Source: JAGQWW01 sp041392845 (GTDB taxonomy: Bacteria; Bacteroidota; Bacteroidia; Chitinophagales; Saprospiraceae). From it: DNA of 64,000 nt. Made by a program: the position numbers and the translations under genes. Each line of letters begins with the position of its first letter. Position 1 is the first letter of the stretch. Where the stretch lies: assembly GCA_041392845.1 (NCBI GenBank), contig JAWKLG010000011.1, positions 127,475 to 191,474 on the forward strand, read 5' to 3'. The notes under the pieces were generated by a model. The model searched no databases and had not been told where the DNA came from. It worked only from the letters and a program-made list of their open reading frames with translations. Below are positions 23,301 to 30,089 of this stretch, piece by piece.

Positions 23301-24350
23301 AATACTACCGATTAAGGTACTTCCTCCCTGCAGGGTAATGGTACCCGATGTATTTGCAAAGTTCCATAAAATAAAAGGCCCCTGAAGATCACTGATCCCG
23401 GGCAAATTAGGAATGGTCCATGTAAAATTGGCTCCTGTCGTGACATTTATCAACAGGGGTTTCGAGAGGTCGGGGGGTGAGTTAAATGAAATTTCAATAA
23501 GTGACCCTAGTGTCGCAGCATCCACATTCCAGACGTTGACTCGATTATTGGTTAAAAAAAGTTTTATACGCCCGGCACCTTGTACCTGTGTATTTACATT
23601 ATTAGTATAAGAATTTAAAGTATTAGATTCTGTTTGTAGCGTATTAAAGGTTCCAGAAAAATTAAATACATCCAGCGGACCTACATTTGCAGCGGGTTGA
23701 TGCAGACTTACCTGAATTTTAGGAATATCATTAAATCCATTGGGAGTGATTCTGGTATTGGTCGGATTACCATTGTCCAAATCATGGATTACACTCCCTG
23801 TTAGGTCTTTAATCTTTACTAAGGAGTTGCTCAATAGATTGATTCCGTTTCCACTAATGTAGTTAACCCTACCTTCTATAACCATACCCGTAGGACGTGT
23901 ATCACCCGATACCACAAAGGTTCCCGGATTACTAATGGCCACATTAAAGGTACCATCCATATTCAAATCATTCCACATCGCAATCGGTCCTTCAATTTCA
24001 CCATTTTGTAAAGTCATACTTCCCTTTGCAAGTACGTTAAAACCACTCATCACTGCCAATGGCTCATTCGGTGCAAACATGAATGACTTTAAAATACCGT
24101 CATCGGTAAAATCAGCAGCACTAAGACCTACCTTGGATTTCTTTGGAGTAGGTTTAATGGATGCAGCCATCAAAGGTGAAAGAAGCTCACCCATGGGAAT
24201 GTTTAACAAAAGAAAAAACAAGAAAAGGAAGGATACTTTTTGAAGAACTTTTGAATCGTACTGTACCTTTCTCTTTTTAGTAGTTGCTATCTCTTTTAGT
24301 CTGTTGTGTTTCTGAACCAAGCTTTTGCCCTGGTGTAAATGTTTCCTCAT
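17280..24350 (-). CDS. Giant secreted adhesin-like protein, N-terminal segment (choice-of-anchor A, PKD, HYR, first SdrD_B domains)
   Basis: N-terminal part of a surface protein that continues in other frames to the left edge. The ATG at 24350 is chosen over a TTG 68 codons upstream because it precedes a basic stretch of about 38 residues and then a hydrophobic segment (about residues 39-62, LQKVSFLFLFFLLLN), an extended signal peptide. Residues about 95-395 look like a choice-of-anchor A domain (MSGFNVLAKG at the start, GSILAPQANL and SGEVHYYP near the end). About 400-600 resemble a carbohydrate-binding jelly roll. Two CGNGLDDD-DG-DCDD acidic motifs lie near residues 843 and 1087, then a PKD domain, several HYR domains (about 1555-1800) and four SdrD_B-like domains from about 1930. 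The frame is lost near 17335 by one extra base, after GTAVDLT. Export by the type IX system is inferred; the C-terminus is outside the window. Function (adhesion or matrix) is inferred from domain type. Confidence 0.88.
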   Translation of the reverse strand: MRKHLHQGKSLVQKHNRLKEIATTKKRKVQYDSKVLQKVSFLFLFFLLLNIPMGELLSPLMAASIKPTPKKSKVGLSAADFTDDGILKSFMFAPNEPLAVMSGFNVLAKGSMTLQNGEIEGPIAMWNDLNMDGTFNVAISNPGTFVVSGDTRPTGMVIEGRVNYISGNGINLLSNSLVKIKDLTGSVIHDLDNGNPTNTRITPNGFNDIPKIQVSLHQPAANVGPLDVFNFSGTFNTLQTESNTLNSYTNNVNTQVQGAGRIKLFLTNNRVNVWNVDAATLGSLIEISFNSPPDLSKPLLINVTTGANFTWTIPNLPGISDLQGPFILWNFANTSGTITLQGGSTLIGSILAPQANLIKGNTGNLNGQIAVNNYTHVSGEVHYYPLEADFSGGPVDCGCGNTLFTNGGYETFDPTTTFPVNFRGNNARDLTNSSTNVLTEWQPALATPRMYFINDVVNRVNNPDGNYFVWLPALNDCYRTKDNIGLTLGLEHGVEYVLCFYASPWTEVLDANGYPTGANSPQQDGAIKMEFLTQSGAFIETNTFQLDKSNNWTNQNWGQYSVRFTYDSSDPIRQIFFTNASADAGVSIDGVTLRKVDCNAGNNWSFDCNDNRKVDIYGAGRQCQSNTTISIPNPSNLYQEIVEIVYKGTKPGSSLNVTAGGNTYNLPEVPVSGGSSSVYVYRGRIPVGVSSVSFNNAPSNCSLQSVLVYAFRNNVMSMKQSGILTEKSGYNNIQTITIPVPTASAPRNMNITVPISELTADGRYLLIQAEAGGVSTQRFLYGPNTAYGACCLDIVNLTLSEVPGSANMVTLTIDTRNWKNGHTVNGQSYVVAGSVMVDTECTEICGNGLDDDGDGLVDCDDPYCTPASLEIDGDLDISCGESTNLKALVNGALDCDVNPSSVAHYTGRITNQNASINMADNVGTYFYAGTSGIYTRVVWDFGQVMPVGSNICFSAKSENSSSPSRLNVWLLTSGVPATGAYDLITSFTLDNTDYESFCFIMPKASRYVKITDEGGNPFYIDALSWDCDENGVLYYQWNTGATSNAISTGPLTENTTYSVTVTNHRGCSKSATATVNVTGCVEICGNGLDDDNDGFTDCDDSDCRPDVPVIDDPGGLCADNPSIFQTEDFGSGFTYTWNFGPTASPSTATGPGPHYVTWPTEGVVNVSLTVSNGFCSATATDPFLVKTCVNTQCGIISATVNKEATCTDLDGEILVDVCLTCGTDFPLTVHYSYAGNDYTAGPFNSGPVIITGLQAGIYYNIYLTDAGGCQSNKVGPVRLNATSFSGNNSAETCQVTECVVTGYEDPAGHRAFWLPGIPDVNNVRYDFDSDQGTLTILPGGRALLTGKIVSLSDPTCGFDVHIELENRRNWTQWSALGRDWKGVPAVVGTKYQNWDYYEMDNSNSYLTGFGCLSGTIQLQHKPADYTYGVQVGEAANAKNELPGISGWFMYSGVINGQGVNGSGDINAEGGCGTGVEPPHPGTPVMTCPPCLTINCHDDRSPATLGSPYINCANENFTVTYSDIVSGACPKVLTRTWTATGSFTTASCIQQVVLLDPIAPELIGVPVDQTVTCSLPPAPNVTANDLCDGSVSVSMSEQVITTFCPNSYVVRRTWTAEDDCGNTVTRSQDITVTDNVAPVLSGVPANTTVECSNIPAPANPTATDNCGGSTSISFNETSTRGTNPNNCNYNNYTLTRTWIASDACGNQSTRSQVITVVDTQAPVLSGIPSNTTITGYPLPTPPVIGVGGVTASDNCDNDVTIVYNQVNGQGCNYQVIRTWTATDNCGNTSSRSQVITVDLSAVDAGNLSASDPLVCLAPAGNGQISATHGGSVVPAGYSTAYLLARLNGGNYILEQLNNSSPSFTAGLEGSYKIVTLVYASNPSNSNYFNISNISLGSTTLAQLNAYFQSGGGSLCGALDMTGSDYSIDDCDAKIGNFAWEDLNGNGIQDAGEPGIEGVEVQLTGNASDGDAISSTATTDANGMYMFSNLPPGTYRVRFITPGGYVNTYRNQGADDALDSDPVANPANVNYGLTPNTTIVSGQNYQDFDAGYYKPATIGNFVWNDLNGDGIQNGGEPGVGGVTVTLTGTTGNGTAVNLTTTTNGSGIYFFDGLVPGTYKTTFTLPAGFTFSYQNEGVDDALDSDADQANGMTANEIITSGENYQDFDAGLINISSTQIGDYVWEDLNGNGIQDAGEPGIEDVTVRLTGFTGNETPVDITTTTDGAGYYLFGGMRPGTYKITFTAPAGYAFTYQDEGADNAKDSDADQSTGMTINEFLESGEDNRTYDAGLVNLIDTKIGDFVWEDTNGNGIQDAGEPGIEDVTVRLTGTTGNGTAVDLTHHYRWKWNVYVWKSIPRYL

Positions 24351-24965
24351 AACCCCGCCGGTTATTTTTGTTTTTAATTGTTTGAACCAAATAGCAATGC
24401 CTTTCCCAAATACATTATTTGTGAAAGGTTCTGTTTGGTCTGGTTTAAATGGGTGTATGACACGCCAGTCCGAACGCAGTGTTCGAAGGCAGGGGGTGAG
24501 CAAAATTGTGTCAGCCGGGTTTACCCGACATTTTGTGAATGAGGAAGAAAGCAAGCAATAATCACAAAGTGATAGGCTTTCTAAAACCAGTAATTAAAAG
24601 GGGGAAATCTTAGTGGGGAATACGTCGCAAAAATAGGCTATTCTATGCTTCAAGTCACTACCTGAATTTGGTTGATATAAAATTAACACCAATCACACAT
24701 TATATAAAATAAAAATATAGTTTCAAAAAAAATTGACTATCAATTTTTTACAAATAATATTTAAAACACTTATTTTTTAAAAAAATGTATCAAATACAAT
24801 AAATTAATCTTTTTACTATCCTTTACTTAAACATTTTTAGGTAATAAGCCAGCTTGACCCCCTAAATTCCTTGTCACAAATTGAAATATTTCATGACAAC
24901 AATCTTTTGTCTTGAATACTTCAAATTAAGATTTTTGGGTACCTTCCCTTTCTAAAACCTACTTC
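24351..24965. other. AT-rich divergent intergenic region between the adhesin and the asparaginase
   Basis: About 615 bases lie between two divergent start codons. The first 200 bases upstream of the adhesin ATG stay open in its frame (a TTG at 24554), but the translation has no recognisable domain. From about 24600 the DNA becomes strongly AT-rich. A minus-strand TATTTTTG (24628-24635) matches the Bacteroidota -7 element TAnnTTTG. I found no convincing -33 partner at the right distance, so it is only a candidate promoter for the adhesin. It would leave a leader of about 270 bases. No RNA gene or repeat is seen. Confidence 0.5.
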
Positions 24966-26018
24966 ATGAAGCCTGCTTTTTTATTTCCCATTTTTTTTAT
25001 TTTGTCTGGCATTTTTATGCTTTCTTCATGTAATCAAACTTCATCCAATCAAGATTCATCAACGACCCTAAATAAAATGCCCAGACCAAACTTTGCCATT
25101 GCCATCCATGGAGGTGCAGGAATCATCACCAGAGATCGAATGACTCCTGAGAAAGAATCCGCATACCGTGCGGCACTGGATAGTGCCCTTTTGGTGGGAG
25201 AAACCATTTTAAAAAATGGCGGAACTGCTTTGGATGCCGTTGAAAATACCATCATCTTTTTAGAAAATAATGCCTTATTCAATGCCGGAAAAGGAGCCGT
25301 CTTCACCCACAATGGAACCAACGAATTAGACGCCTCCATTATGAATGGCAAAGACCAAATGGCCGGTGCAGTTGGTGGAGTCACCACCATCAAAAATCCC
25401 ATTCGTGCTGCTCGTGCTGTTATGGAACATTCCAACCACGTTATGCTGGTAGGAAAAGGTGCTGAAGAATTTGCAAGTGAAAGAAATCTGGAAACAGTAG
25501 ATCCCGATTATTTCAAATCAGACTTTCGTTGGGATGCCCTGCAAAAAGCACTTGAAAAAGAAGATGCCACCGGACAACTCGAAATGCCAAAAGAAGAATA
25601 TAAGTTTGGAACCGTCGGTTGCGTAGCGATGGATAAAGACGGAAACCTGGCAGCAGGAACTTCTACCGGCGGAATGACCAACAAACGATGGAACCGTATA
25701 GGAGATTCTCCCATCATCGGAGCAGGTACATATGCCGACAATGCAACCTGCGCAGTTTCTTCAACTGGCCATGGGGAGTACTTTATCCGTTATACCGTAG
25801 CAAGAGAAATAGGAGCCCGCATGGAATACCTTGGAGAATCCTTGAAAGAAGCTTCTGATGCCATTGTCATGAAAAAACTGGTTGAAAAAGGTGGCGAAGG
25901 AGGAATCATTGCTGTTGATAAGGATGGAAATATTGCTATGCCACACAATTCACCGGGCATGTACCGCGCCTATGCCAAACCTGATGAAAGAGCTGTTAAG
26001 ATTTTTGGAGATGAATAA
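24966..26018 (+). CDS. Isoaspartyl peptidase / L-asparaginase 2 family lipoprotein (Ntn hydrolase)
   Basis: 350 residues. Plant-type asparaginase / isoaspartyl peptidase, an N-terminal-nucleophile hydrolase that cleaves itself and then hydrolyses beta-aspartyl dipeptides or asparagine. The family opener FAIAIHGGAG is at about residue 43. The autocleavage site and nucleophile Thr216 lie in KFGTVGCVA, followed by the substrate loop GTSTGGMTNK and GDSPIIGAGTYAD. The N-terminus is a lipoprotein signal with lipobox LSSC (Cys22), so it is predicted to be attached to a membrane in the periplasm or outside. It converges with the MocR gene with only 7 bases between them, and no shared promoter. Family certain; substrate preference not decidable from sequence. 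Confidence 0.92.
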   Translation: MKPAFLFPIFFILSGIFMLSSCNQTSSNQDSSTTLNKMPRPNFAIAIHGGAGIITRDRMTPEKESAYRAALDSALLVGETILKNGGTALDAVENTIIFLENNALFNAGKGAVFTHNGTNELDASIMNGKDQMAGAVGGVTTIKNPIRAARAVMEHSNHVMLVGKGAEEFASERNLETVDPDYFKSDFRWDALQKALEKEDATGQLEMPKEEYKFGTVGCVAMDKDGNLAAGTSTGGMTNKRWNRIGDSPIIGAGTYADNATCAVSSTGHGEYFIRYTVAREIGARMEYLGESLKEASDAIVMKKLVEKGGEGGIIAVDKDGNIAMPHNSPGMYRAYAKPDERAVKIFGDE

Positions 26019-26025
26019 AATCTGA

Positions 26026-27486
26026 TCAAACAAGACTTTCCATCACAGATTTCAAAACGCCAAGAGCACCTTTGATTTCCTTTTCGTTCAAACTCGCAAA
26101 TCCCATTCTGAGCGCTCCGCATTTTTTTAGAAATTCGCGGTCTACATTTTTATACAAACCAAATTCCTTACACTTTTCAAAAAATACCTTGTCTTCAATT
26201 TTCTTTTTAAAATGAACCCAAACCGCCATTCCACCTTCCGGTCTTTGAAAGTCAAAATGGTCTGCAAAATCCTTCTCTAAAATATCGCAAAAAATATCCC
26301 GGCGCTCCCGATATACTTTTACTGCCTTTTTTAAATGTCTCTGTACTTCTCCATCCTTCAACATTTCAGCAATAGCCCGCTCAGTTATGGGATCTCCCTG
26401 TCTATCTACTATCCTTCTCAACTTATTGATTTCTGCAACCATCTCTTCCGGAGCAACAATATACCCTACCCTAACCGACGGAGCCAGCAATTTTGAAAAG
26501 GAACCTATATAAATGACCAGACCTTTTTTATCTACGCTCGCAAGTGGCAATATCGGAGCCGAATTGTAATGAAAATCATAATCGTAATCATCCTCTACAA
26601 TGGCAAAGCGATGTTGTTCTGCCAGCTCCAATAATTCCATCCTGCGTTGAGCATTGAGGGTAACAGTTGTAGGAAAATGATGATGAGGTGTTATATACGT
26701 CGCCTTGATATCAAACTCAGAACACCTATCCTTCAACGCATCTATACTGATTCCTTCTTTATCAACCGGAATCTCTTCCAGTTCAGCACCGGCTGTTTGC
26801 ATCACCCAATTGGCAGCATCATAATTAGGATTACCCACTACTACTTTGTCTCCTTTGGAAATCAACATATTGAATACTAAATAAATGCCCATTTGACTTC
26901 CCCTTGTAATGACAATATTCTCAGGCTTACAATCCATTCCTCTTGTCTCCCTCAAATATTGAGAAAGCACCGTCCGTAATGTCGCTTCTCCCTGCACATC
27001 ATCATAGGAAAGCAGTTTTTTGCCATACCTGCTGTTTGCCACCGAGCGACAATATTTCATCAAAGTATTCAAAGGTGCCAATCGAACATCCGGAGAACCA
27101 TCGTCAATCATATGCTGATACTTCTCCAGTTTCCTGTAGGGTTCAATACTTTTAAAATGATTAAATTCTAAATCTACTTTTTGAACGGGGCCATTATTAG
27201 CAATACCAATATTTTGATACTGAACCGTGGGAAGACTTGAAACAACAAAAACCCCACTCGAAGGTCGAACCTCCAACCACCCCTGCCCTTCCAATTCCGA
27301 ATAGGCATTGGAAACCGTTTTTCTATTCAAATCCAACAAACCGGCCATCTGTCTCGAGCCCGGAATTTTCTGCCCCGGCTCTAACCTGCCTTGACTGATT
27401 TCTCTGATTACTGCATTGGCAATCTGCAAATAAACAGGAACTATCGCCTGCCTTTCTATTTGAATAATGGTTTTCCATGGCAACAT
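26026..27486 (-). CDS. MocR-type GntR/aminotransferase transcriptional regulator
   Basis: 486 residues. N-terminal GntR winged helix (about 15-85; IPGSRQMAGLLDLNRKTVSNAY is the recognition region) joined to a fold-type I PLP-dependent aminotransferase domain (about 125-480). The PLP lysine is Lys332 in GSFSKLLAPSVRVGY, and the ring-binding acidic stretch is EDDYDYDF at 298-305. The MocR family uses bound PLP or an amino-acid adduct as effector, commonly controlling vitamin B6 or amine metabolism. The ATG at 27486 sits right before the helix-turn-helix, as usual. It is divergent from the DinB operon (start 27578), which makes that operon a reasonable candidate target; that is inference. Confidence 0.92.
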   Translation of the reverse strand: MLPWKTIIQIERQAIVPVYLQIANAVIREISQGRLEPGQKIPGSRQMAGLLDLNRKTVSNAYSELEGQGWLEVRPSSGVFVVSSLPTVQYQNIGIANNGPVQKVDLEFNHFKSIEPYRKLEKYQHMIDDGSPDVRLAPLNTLMKYCRSVANSRYGKKLLSYDDVQGEATLRTVLSQYLRETRGMDCKPENIVITRGSQMGIYLVFNMLISKGDKVVVGNPNYDAANWVMQTAGAELEEIPVDKEGISIDALKDRCSEFDIKATYITPHHHFPTTVTLNAQRRMELLELAEQHRFAIVEDDYDYDFHYNSAPILPLASVDKKGLVIYIGSFSKLLAPSVRVGYIVAPEEMVAEINKLRRIVDRQGDPITERAIAEMLKDGEVQRHLKKAVKVYRERRDIFCDILEKDFADHFDFQRPEGGMAVWVHFKKKIEDKVFFEKCKEFGLYKNVDREFLKKCGALRMGFASLNEKEIKGALGVLKSVMESLV

Positions 27487-27577
27487 AACCGGACCATTGA
27501 ATGATTAAAAAATGGAGTACAAAGATAAGCCGGTTTGTTTATAAATTTAACCTCAGAAAACACCTTAAACCTGTACA

Positions 27578-28342
27578 ATGAAAAATAGCCTCATTCAAAG
27601 GTTGTCTTTTTTAAAAGAAATCACCCCTCTTTCCCTACTGGATCTGGATAAAAATCTGCTGAGAATCAAACCAGCTCCAAACAAATGGTCGCCGCTCGAA
27701 ATCATGGGCCACCTATGCGACTCTGCCCTAAACAATTGGAAAAGGTTTGCAGAAATTCCATTTTCTGAAAATCCTTATCCTATAAAACCTTACCAACAGG
27801 ACGACTTGGTTCAATCCAACAATTGGAATTCCAAAACACTCGGTCACATTCTACAACTCTGGTCATCCATCAACCAGCAAATCATTTTTTTATGGGAAGA
27901 TTATGATGAAGAAATTCTTAAAAAAGAGGTCCTGCTTGAGGATGGATCAATGCACACTGTCTCGTTTTGGATGAAAGACTACCTCGAACATATGGAACAC
28001 CACCTGAAGCAAATTCTTAAAGAAATTCCCAATGAAATTCCAGATTACCCCTGGCATCTCCATTACAAAAATGAACTTGAAAATTTTGGTCCCGGTATTT
28101 TAAAAATACTATTCAGGTCCGGTAATGCGAGTGTCGAATTGTATATGCCTAAAGAAAAAGATTTTCAAACCCCGCATGAACAGGAGGAACTATACTTAAT
28201 AGCTGAAGGCCATGCTGTTTTTTCCAGAAATGAAGAAATGTTGGAAGTTAAAACAGGAGATGTATTATATGTACCAGCACATATGCCACACCGATTTGAA
28301 TCATTTTCAAAAGACTTCAAAACCTGGGTTGTCTTTTGGTAA
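27578..28342 (+). CDS. DinB-family domain fused to a cupin domain
   Basis: 254 residues with two domains. Residues 1-155 are a DinB/YfiT-like four-helix bundle. The putative metal triad is His45 (MGHLCDSAL) with His138 and His142 in HMEHH. Residues about 165-254 are a small cupin with motif 1 (HEQEELYLIAEG, His200) and motif 2 (GDVLYVPAHMPHRF, His238). DinB proteins include thiol S-transferases, and cupins bind metals, but the substrate here is unknown. It is the first gene of a tight three-gene operon: the next gene starts 12 bases after this stop. Confidence 0.85.
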   Translation: MKNSLIQRLSFLKEITPLSLLDLDKNLLRIKPAPNKWSPLEIMGHLCDSALNNWKRFAEIPFSENPYPIKPYQQDDLVQSNNWNSKTLGHILQLWSSINQQIIFLWEDYDEEILKKEVLLEDGSMHTVSFWMKDYLEHMEHHLKQILKEIPNEIPDYPWHLHYKNELENFGPGILKILFRSGNASVELYMPKEKDFQTPHEQEELYLIAEGHAVFSRNEEMLEVKTGDVLYVPAHMPHRFESFSKDFKTWVVFW

Positions 28343-28353
28343 AAATTTATACT

Positions 28354-28869
28354 ATGAACCGACCAGCAGAAGGAACCTACAATCCCTATTTTGGAACTTA
28401 CATCAGTAAAGTGGAAGGAAACAATATCCTTCCTATTTTAAAAAAACAATTACATGATTTGGAGGTCTTTTTAAAAGAAATTCCATCTGAAAAATGGAGC
28501 TATTCCTATGGTGAAGGAAAATGGACCCTAGCCGAATCATGGATCCATGTAAATGACACTGAGCGCATCTTTTCTTACCGCGCACTTCGCATTTCCAGAG
28601 GAGATCAAACACCGCTCCCAGGATTCGAACAGGACGATTATGTTCCTTTTTATAGTGCAAAAAATAGATCAGCCGAATCCATTATTGAAGAATTTGTTAC
28701 CATCAGAAAAGCCAGTTTGAGCTTATTGGAATCTCTGGATGCAGAAGGATGGAATAGAACCGGCACAGCCAGCAACCATAAAATATCCGTAAAAGCCATC
28801 GCTTTTATTTTGGCGGGACACGCCGAACACCATCTTCGTATCACCCAGGAAAAATACCTCGCATCATGA
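28354..28869 (+). CDS. DinB/YfiT-like putative metal-dependent hydrolase or thiol transferase
   Basis: 171 residues from the ATG at 28354 (an upstream in-frame TTG at 28336 overlaps the previous gene and is less likely). The sequence is a DinB_2-type bundle with His65 in SWIHVNDTER and His156/His160 in GHAEHH, the same H-x-E-H-H spacing as in the fused gene upstream. The two are therefore distant paralogues side by side. The stop shares bases with the next start (ATGA), so translation is probably coupled. YfiT/BstA relatives transfer bacillithiol to electrophiles; whether this organism makes bacillithiol is not shown. Confidence 0.82.
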   Translation: MNRPAEGTYNPYFGTYISKVEGNNILPILKKQLHDLEVFLKEIPSEKWSYSYGEGKWTLAESWIHVNDTERIFSYRALRISRGDQTPLPGFEQDDYVPFYSAKNRSAESIIEEFVTIRKASLSLLESLDAEGWNRTGTASNHKISVKAIAFILAGHAEHHLRITQEKYLAS

Positions 28870-29498
28870 GTTCCTTTGAAAAAACCACCCGAAATACCGT
28901 AAAAAGAATCCCCAAAAGAGGACATTACGACAAGGAAACCATTTTTAAAATATTGGATGCAGGATTCGTTTGTCATGTTTCCTTTTTAATGGGCGAACAA
29001 CCCTTCATCATACCCACTGCCTACGGACGCATAGACGATAAACTCTACTTCCACGGAGCAACTACAAGTCGTATGATTGGAAATCTGGAAAAAGGTTTCA
29101 AAGCAACCGTTGCTGTAACCCATATCGACGCATTGGTTTTAGCGCGTTCTGCATTCCATCATTCCATGAATTATAGATCAGTAATCGCATTCGGATCTGC
29201 AAAACCAGTTGAAGTGGAAAGAAAGGAAATCGCACTCAAAGCCATCTCCGATCAAATACTCAAAGGCCGTTGGGAACAAACTCGTCCGCCCAACGAAAAA
29301 GAATTGAAAGCTACTACCGTCCTGGAGTTCACCATCGAAGAAGCTTCTGCAAAAATCAGAGCGGAAGGAGTAAACGACGACAAAGAAGATTACGCCCTAC
29401 CCTACTGGGCCGGACTCATACCGATAGAAACGAAATTCGGAAACCCTATAAATGATGAGAGGTTGTTGGAGGGAGTGGAATTTGGAAATGGCTATTAG
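28866..29498 (+). CDS. Pyridoxamine 5'-phosphate oxidase family (flavin-binding, Pyridox_ox_2-like) protein
   Basis: 210 residues. Split-barrel flavin-nucleotide-binding protein: HYDKETIFKILDAGF, then VSFLMGEQPFIIPTAYGRIDDKLYFHGATTSRM (about residues 38-70), and SVIAFGSAKPV. The family includes NimA-like nitroreductases and F420/FMN reductases; the exact substrate is unknown. The ATG overlaps the DinB stop by four bases, completing the operon. The last codons, GGC TAT TAG, run directly into a short-word intergenic repeat. The operon pairs two DinB folds with a flavoprotein, a plausible detoxification unit; that is inference. Confidence 0.85.
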   Translation: MSSFEKTTRNTVKRIPKRGHYDKETIFKILDAGFVCHVSFLMGEQPFIIPTAYGRIDDKLYFHGATTSRMIGNLEKGFKATVAVTHIDALVLARSAFHHSMNYRSVIAFGSAKPVEVERKEIALKAISDQILKGRWEQTRPPNEKELKATTVLEFTIEEASAKIRAEGVNDDKEDYALPYWAGLIPIETKFGNPINDERLLEGVEFGNGY

Positions 29499-29723
29499 CT
29501 GTTGGCTGTTGGCCATTGGCTATTTGATAGGACCACTGGACTTAAGCCAAATTATCCGGCGGTATATTTTAAACTTTTTGTCAACATTCGGAAGTCTATG
29601 ATCCGTTCTTTTCACCTGGTAGAGCCGCCAAGCATGGCGGCTCTACCAGACCGAATTTATTCTACCAAAGATCAAAAGGCGTAGCCACAAAAAAGCCAAC
29701 GGCCAACGGCCAATAGCCAAAGA
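29491..29723. repeat. Short-word inverted repeat cluster (GTTGGC word) after the PPOX-like gene
   Basis: The left arm 29491-29526 is built of GTTGGC/CATTGGC words (gctgttggctgttggcc), and the right arm about 29694-29722 carries the complement (ccaacggccaacggcca). The arms enclose 170 bases that include a perfect hairpin. The left arm begins inside the last two codons and the TAG stop of the gene at 28866. The same word recurs at 52404-52450, 52748-52780 and 53097-53130. Confidence 0.75.
29616..29649. repeat. Perfect 15-bp stem palindrome (REP-like)
   Basis: ctggtagagccgcca (29616-29630), loop agca, then tggcggctctaccag (29635-29649): 15 of 15 pairs match. There is no poly-T tail, so it is not an ordinary intrinsic terminator in either direction. 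It lies inside the short-word cluster and looks like a mobile-type palindromic element. Confidence 0.75.
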
Positions 29724-29727
29724 CTAA

Positions 29728-30036
29728 TCAAACTTCCCTCTTCTCAATCACAGCACTCAAGCCGCGTTCGATCAGAGCGTCTTTTTTTGGTTTTAATTCG
29801 CGGAAAGGTGCCGTCTTTACAGTTGCTTTTCCTTTGAAGTGGATGATAAGGGCTAGCTGTTCAGACTGTTCGTGGCTATGTTCAAGGACTTCCATAAAAG
29901 AATCGATGACCCAATCGAATGTATTGTGATCATCATTATAAACCAACAACTCAGAGATTTCACCTGAACCGGTATCGTCCAGTACCTCTTCGAGTTGTAT
30001 TTCTTCTAATTCTTCCTGAAATCCATTTTTAAACAT
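29728..30036 (-). CDS. clpS: ClpS, ATP-dependent Clp protease adaptor
   Basis: 102 residues from the ATG at 30036 (a GTG two codons upstream is possible). ClpS binds ClpA/ClpC and delivers N-degron substrates. The core LLVYNDDHNTFDWVIDSF carries the conserved NDDHNTF loop, followed by EQSEQLALIIHFKGKATVKT and LIERGLSAVIE, in the form typical of Bacteroidota. The N-terminal tail is acidic. It lies downstream of the peroxiredoxin on the same strand with a 54-base gap containing a candidate -7 element (minus strand TAATTTTG, 30053-30060), so it may have its own promoter. Confidence 0.9.
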   Translation of the reverse strand: MFKNGFQEELEEIQLEEVLDDTGSGEISELLVYNDDHNTFDWVIDSFMEVLEHSHEQSEQLALIIHFKGKATVKTAPFRELKPKKDALIERGLSAVIEKREV

Positions 30037-30089
30037 AAACACAAATTAAAACCAAAATTAACTATTATAACTACACTTTTGAAAGTGTA

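Noticed and set aside
24351..24554. Adhesin start at TTG 24554
   Set aside because: The 68 extra residues are not signal-like and the ATG at 24350 leads directly into the basic and hydrophobic targeting region.
29502..29684. Plus-strand 60-codon ORF after the PPOX-like gene
   Set aside because: It is a reading of the word repeat and hairpin, with no conserved pattern.
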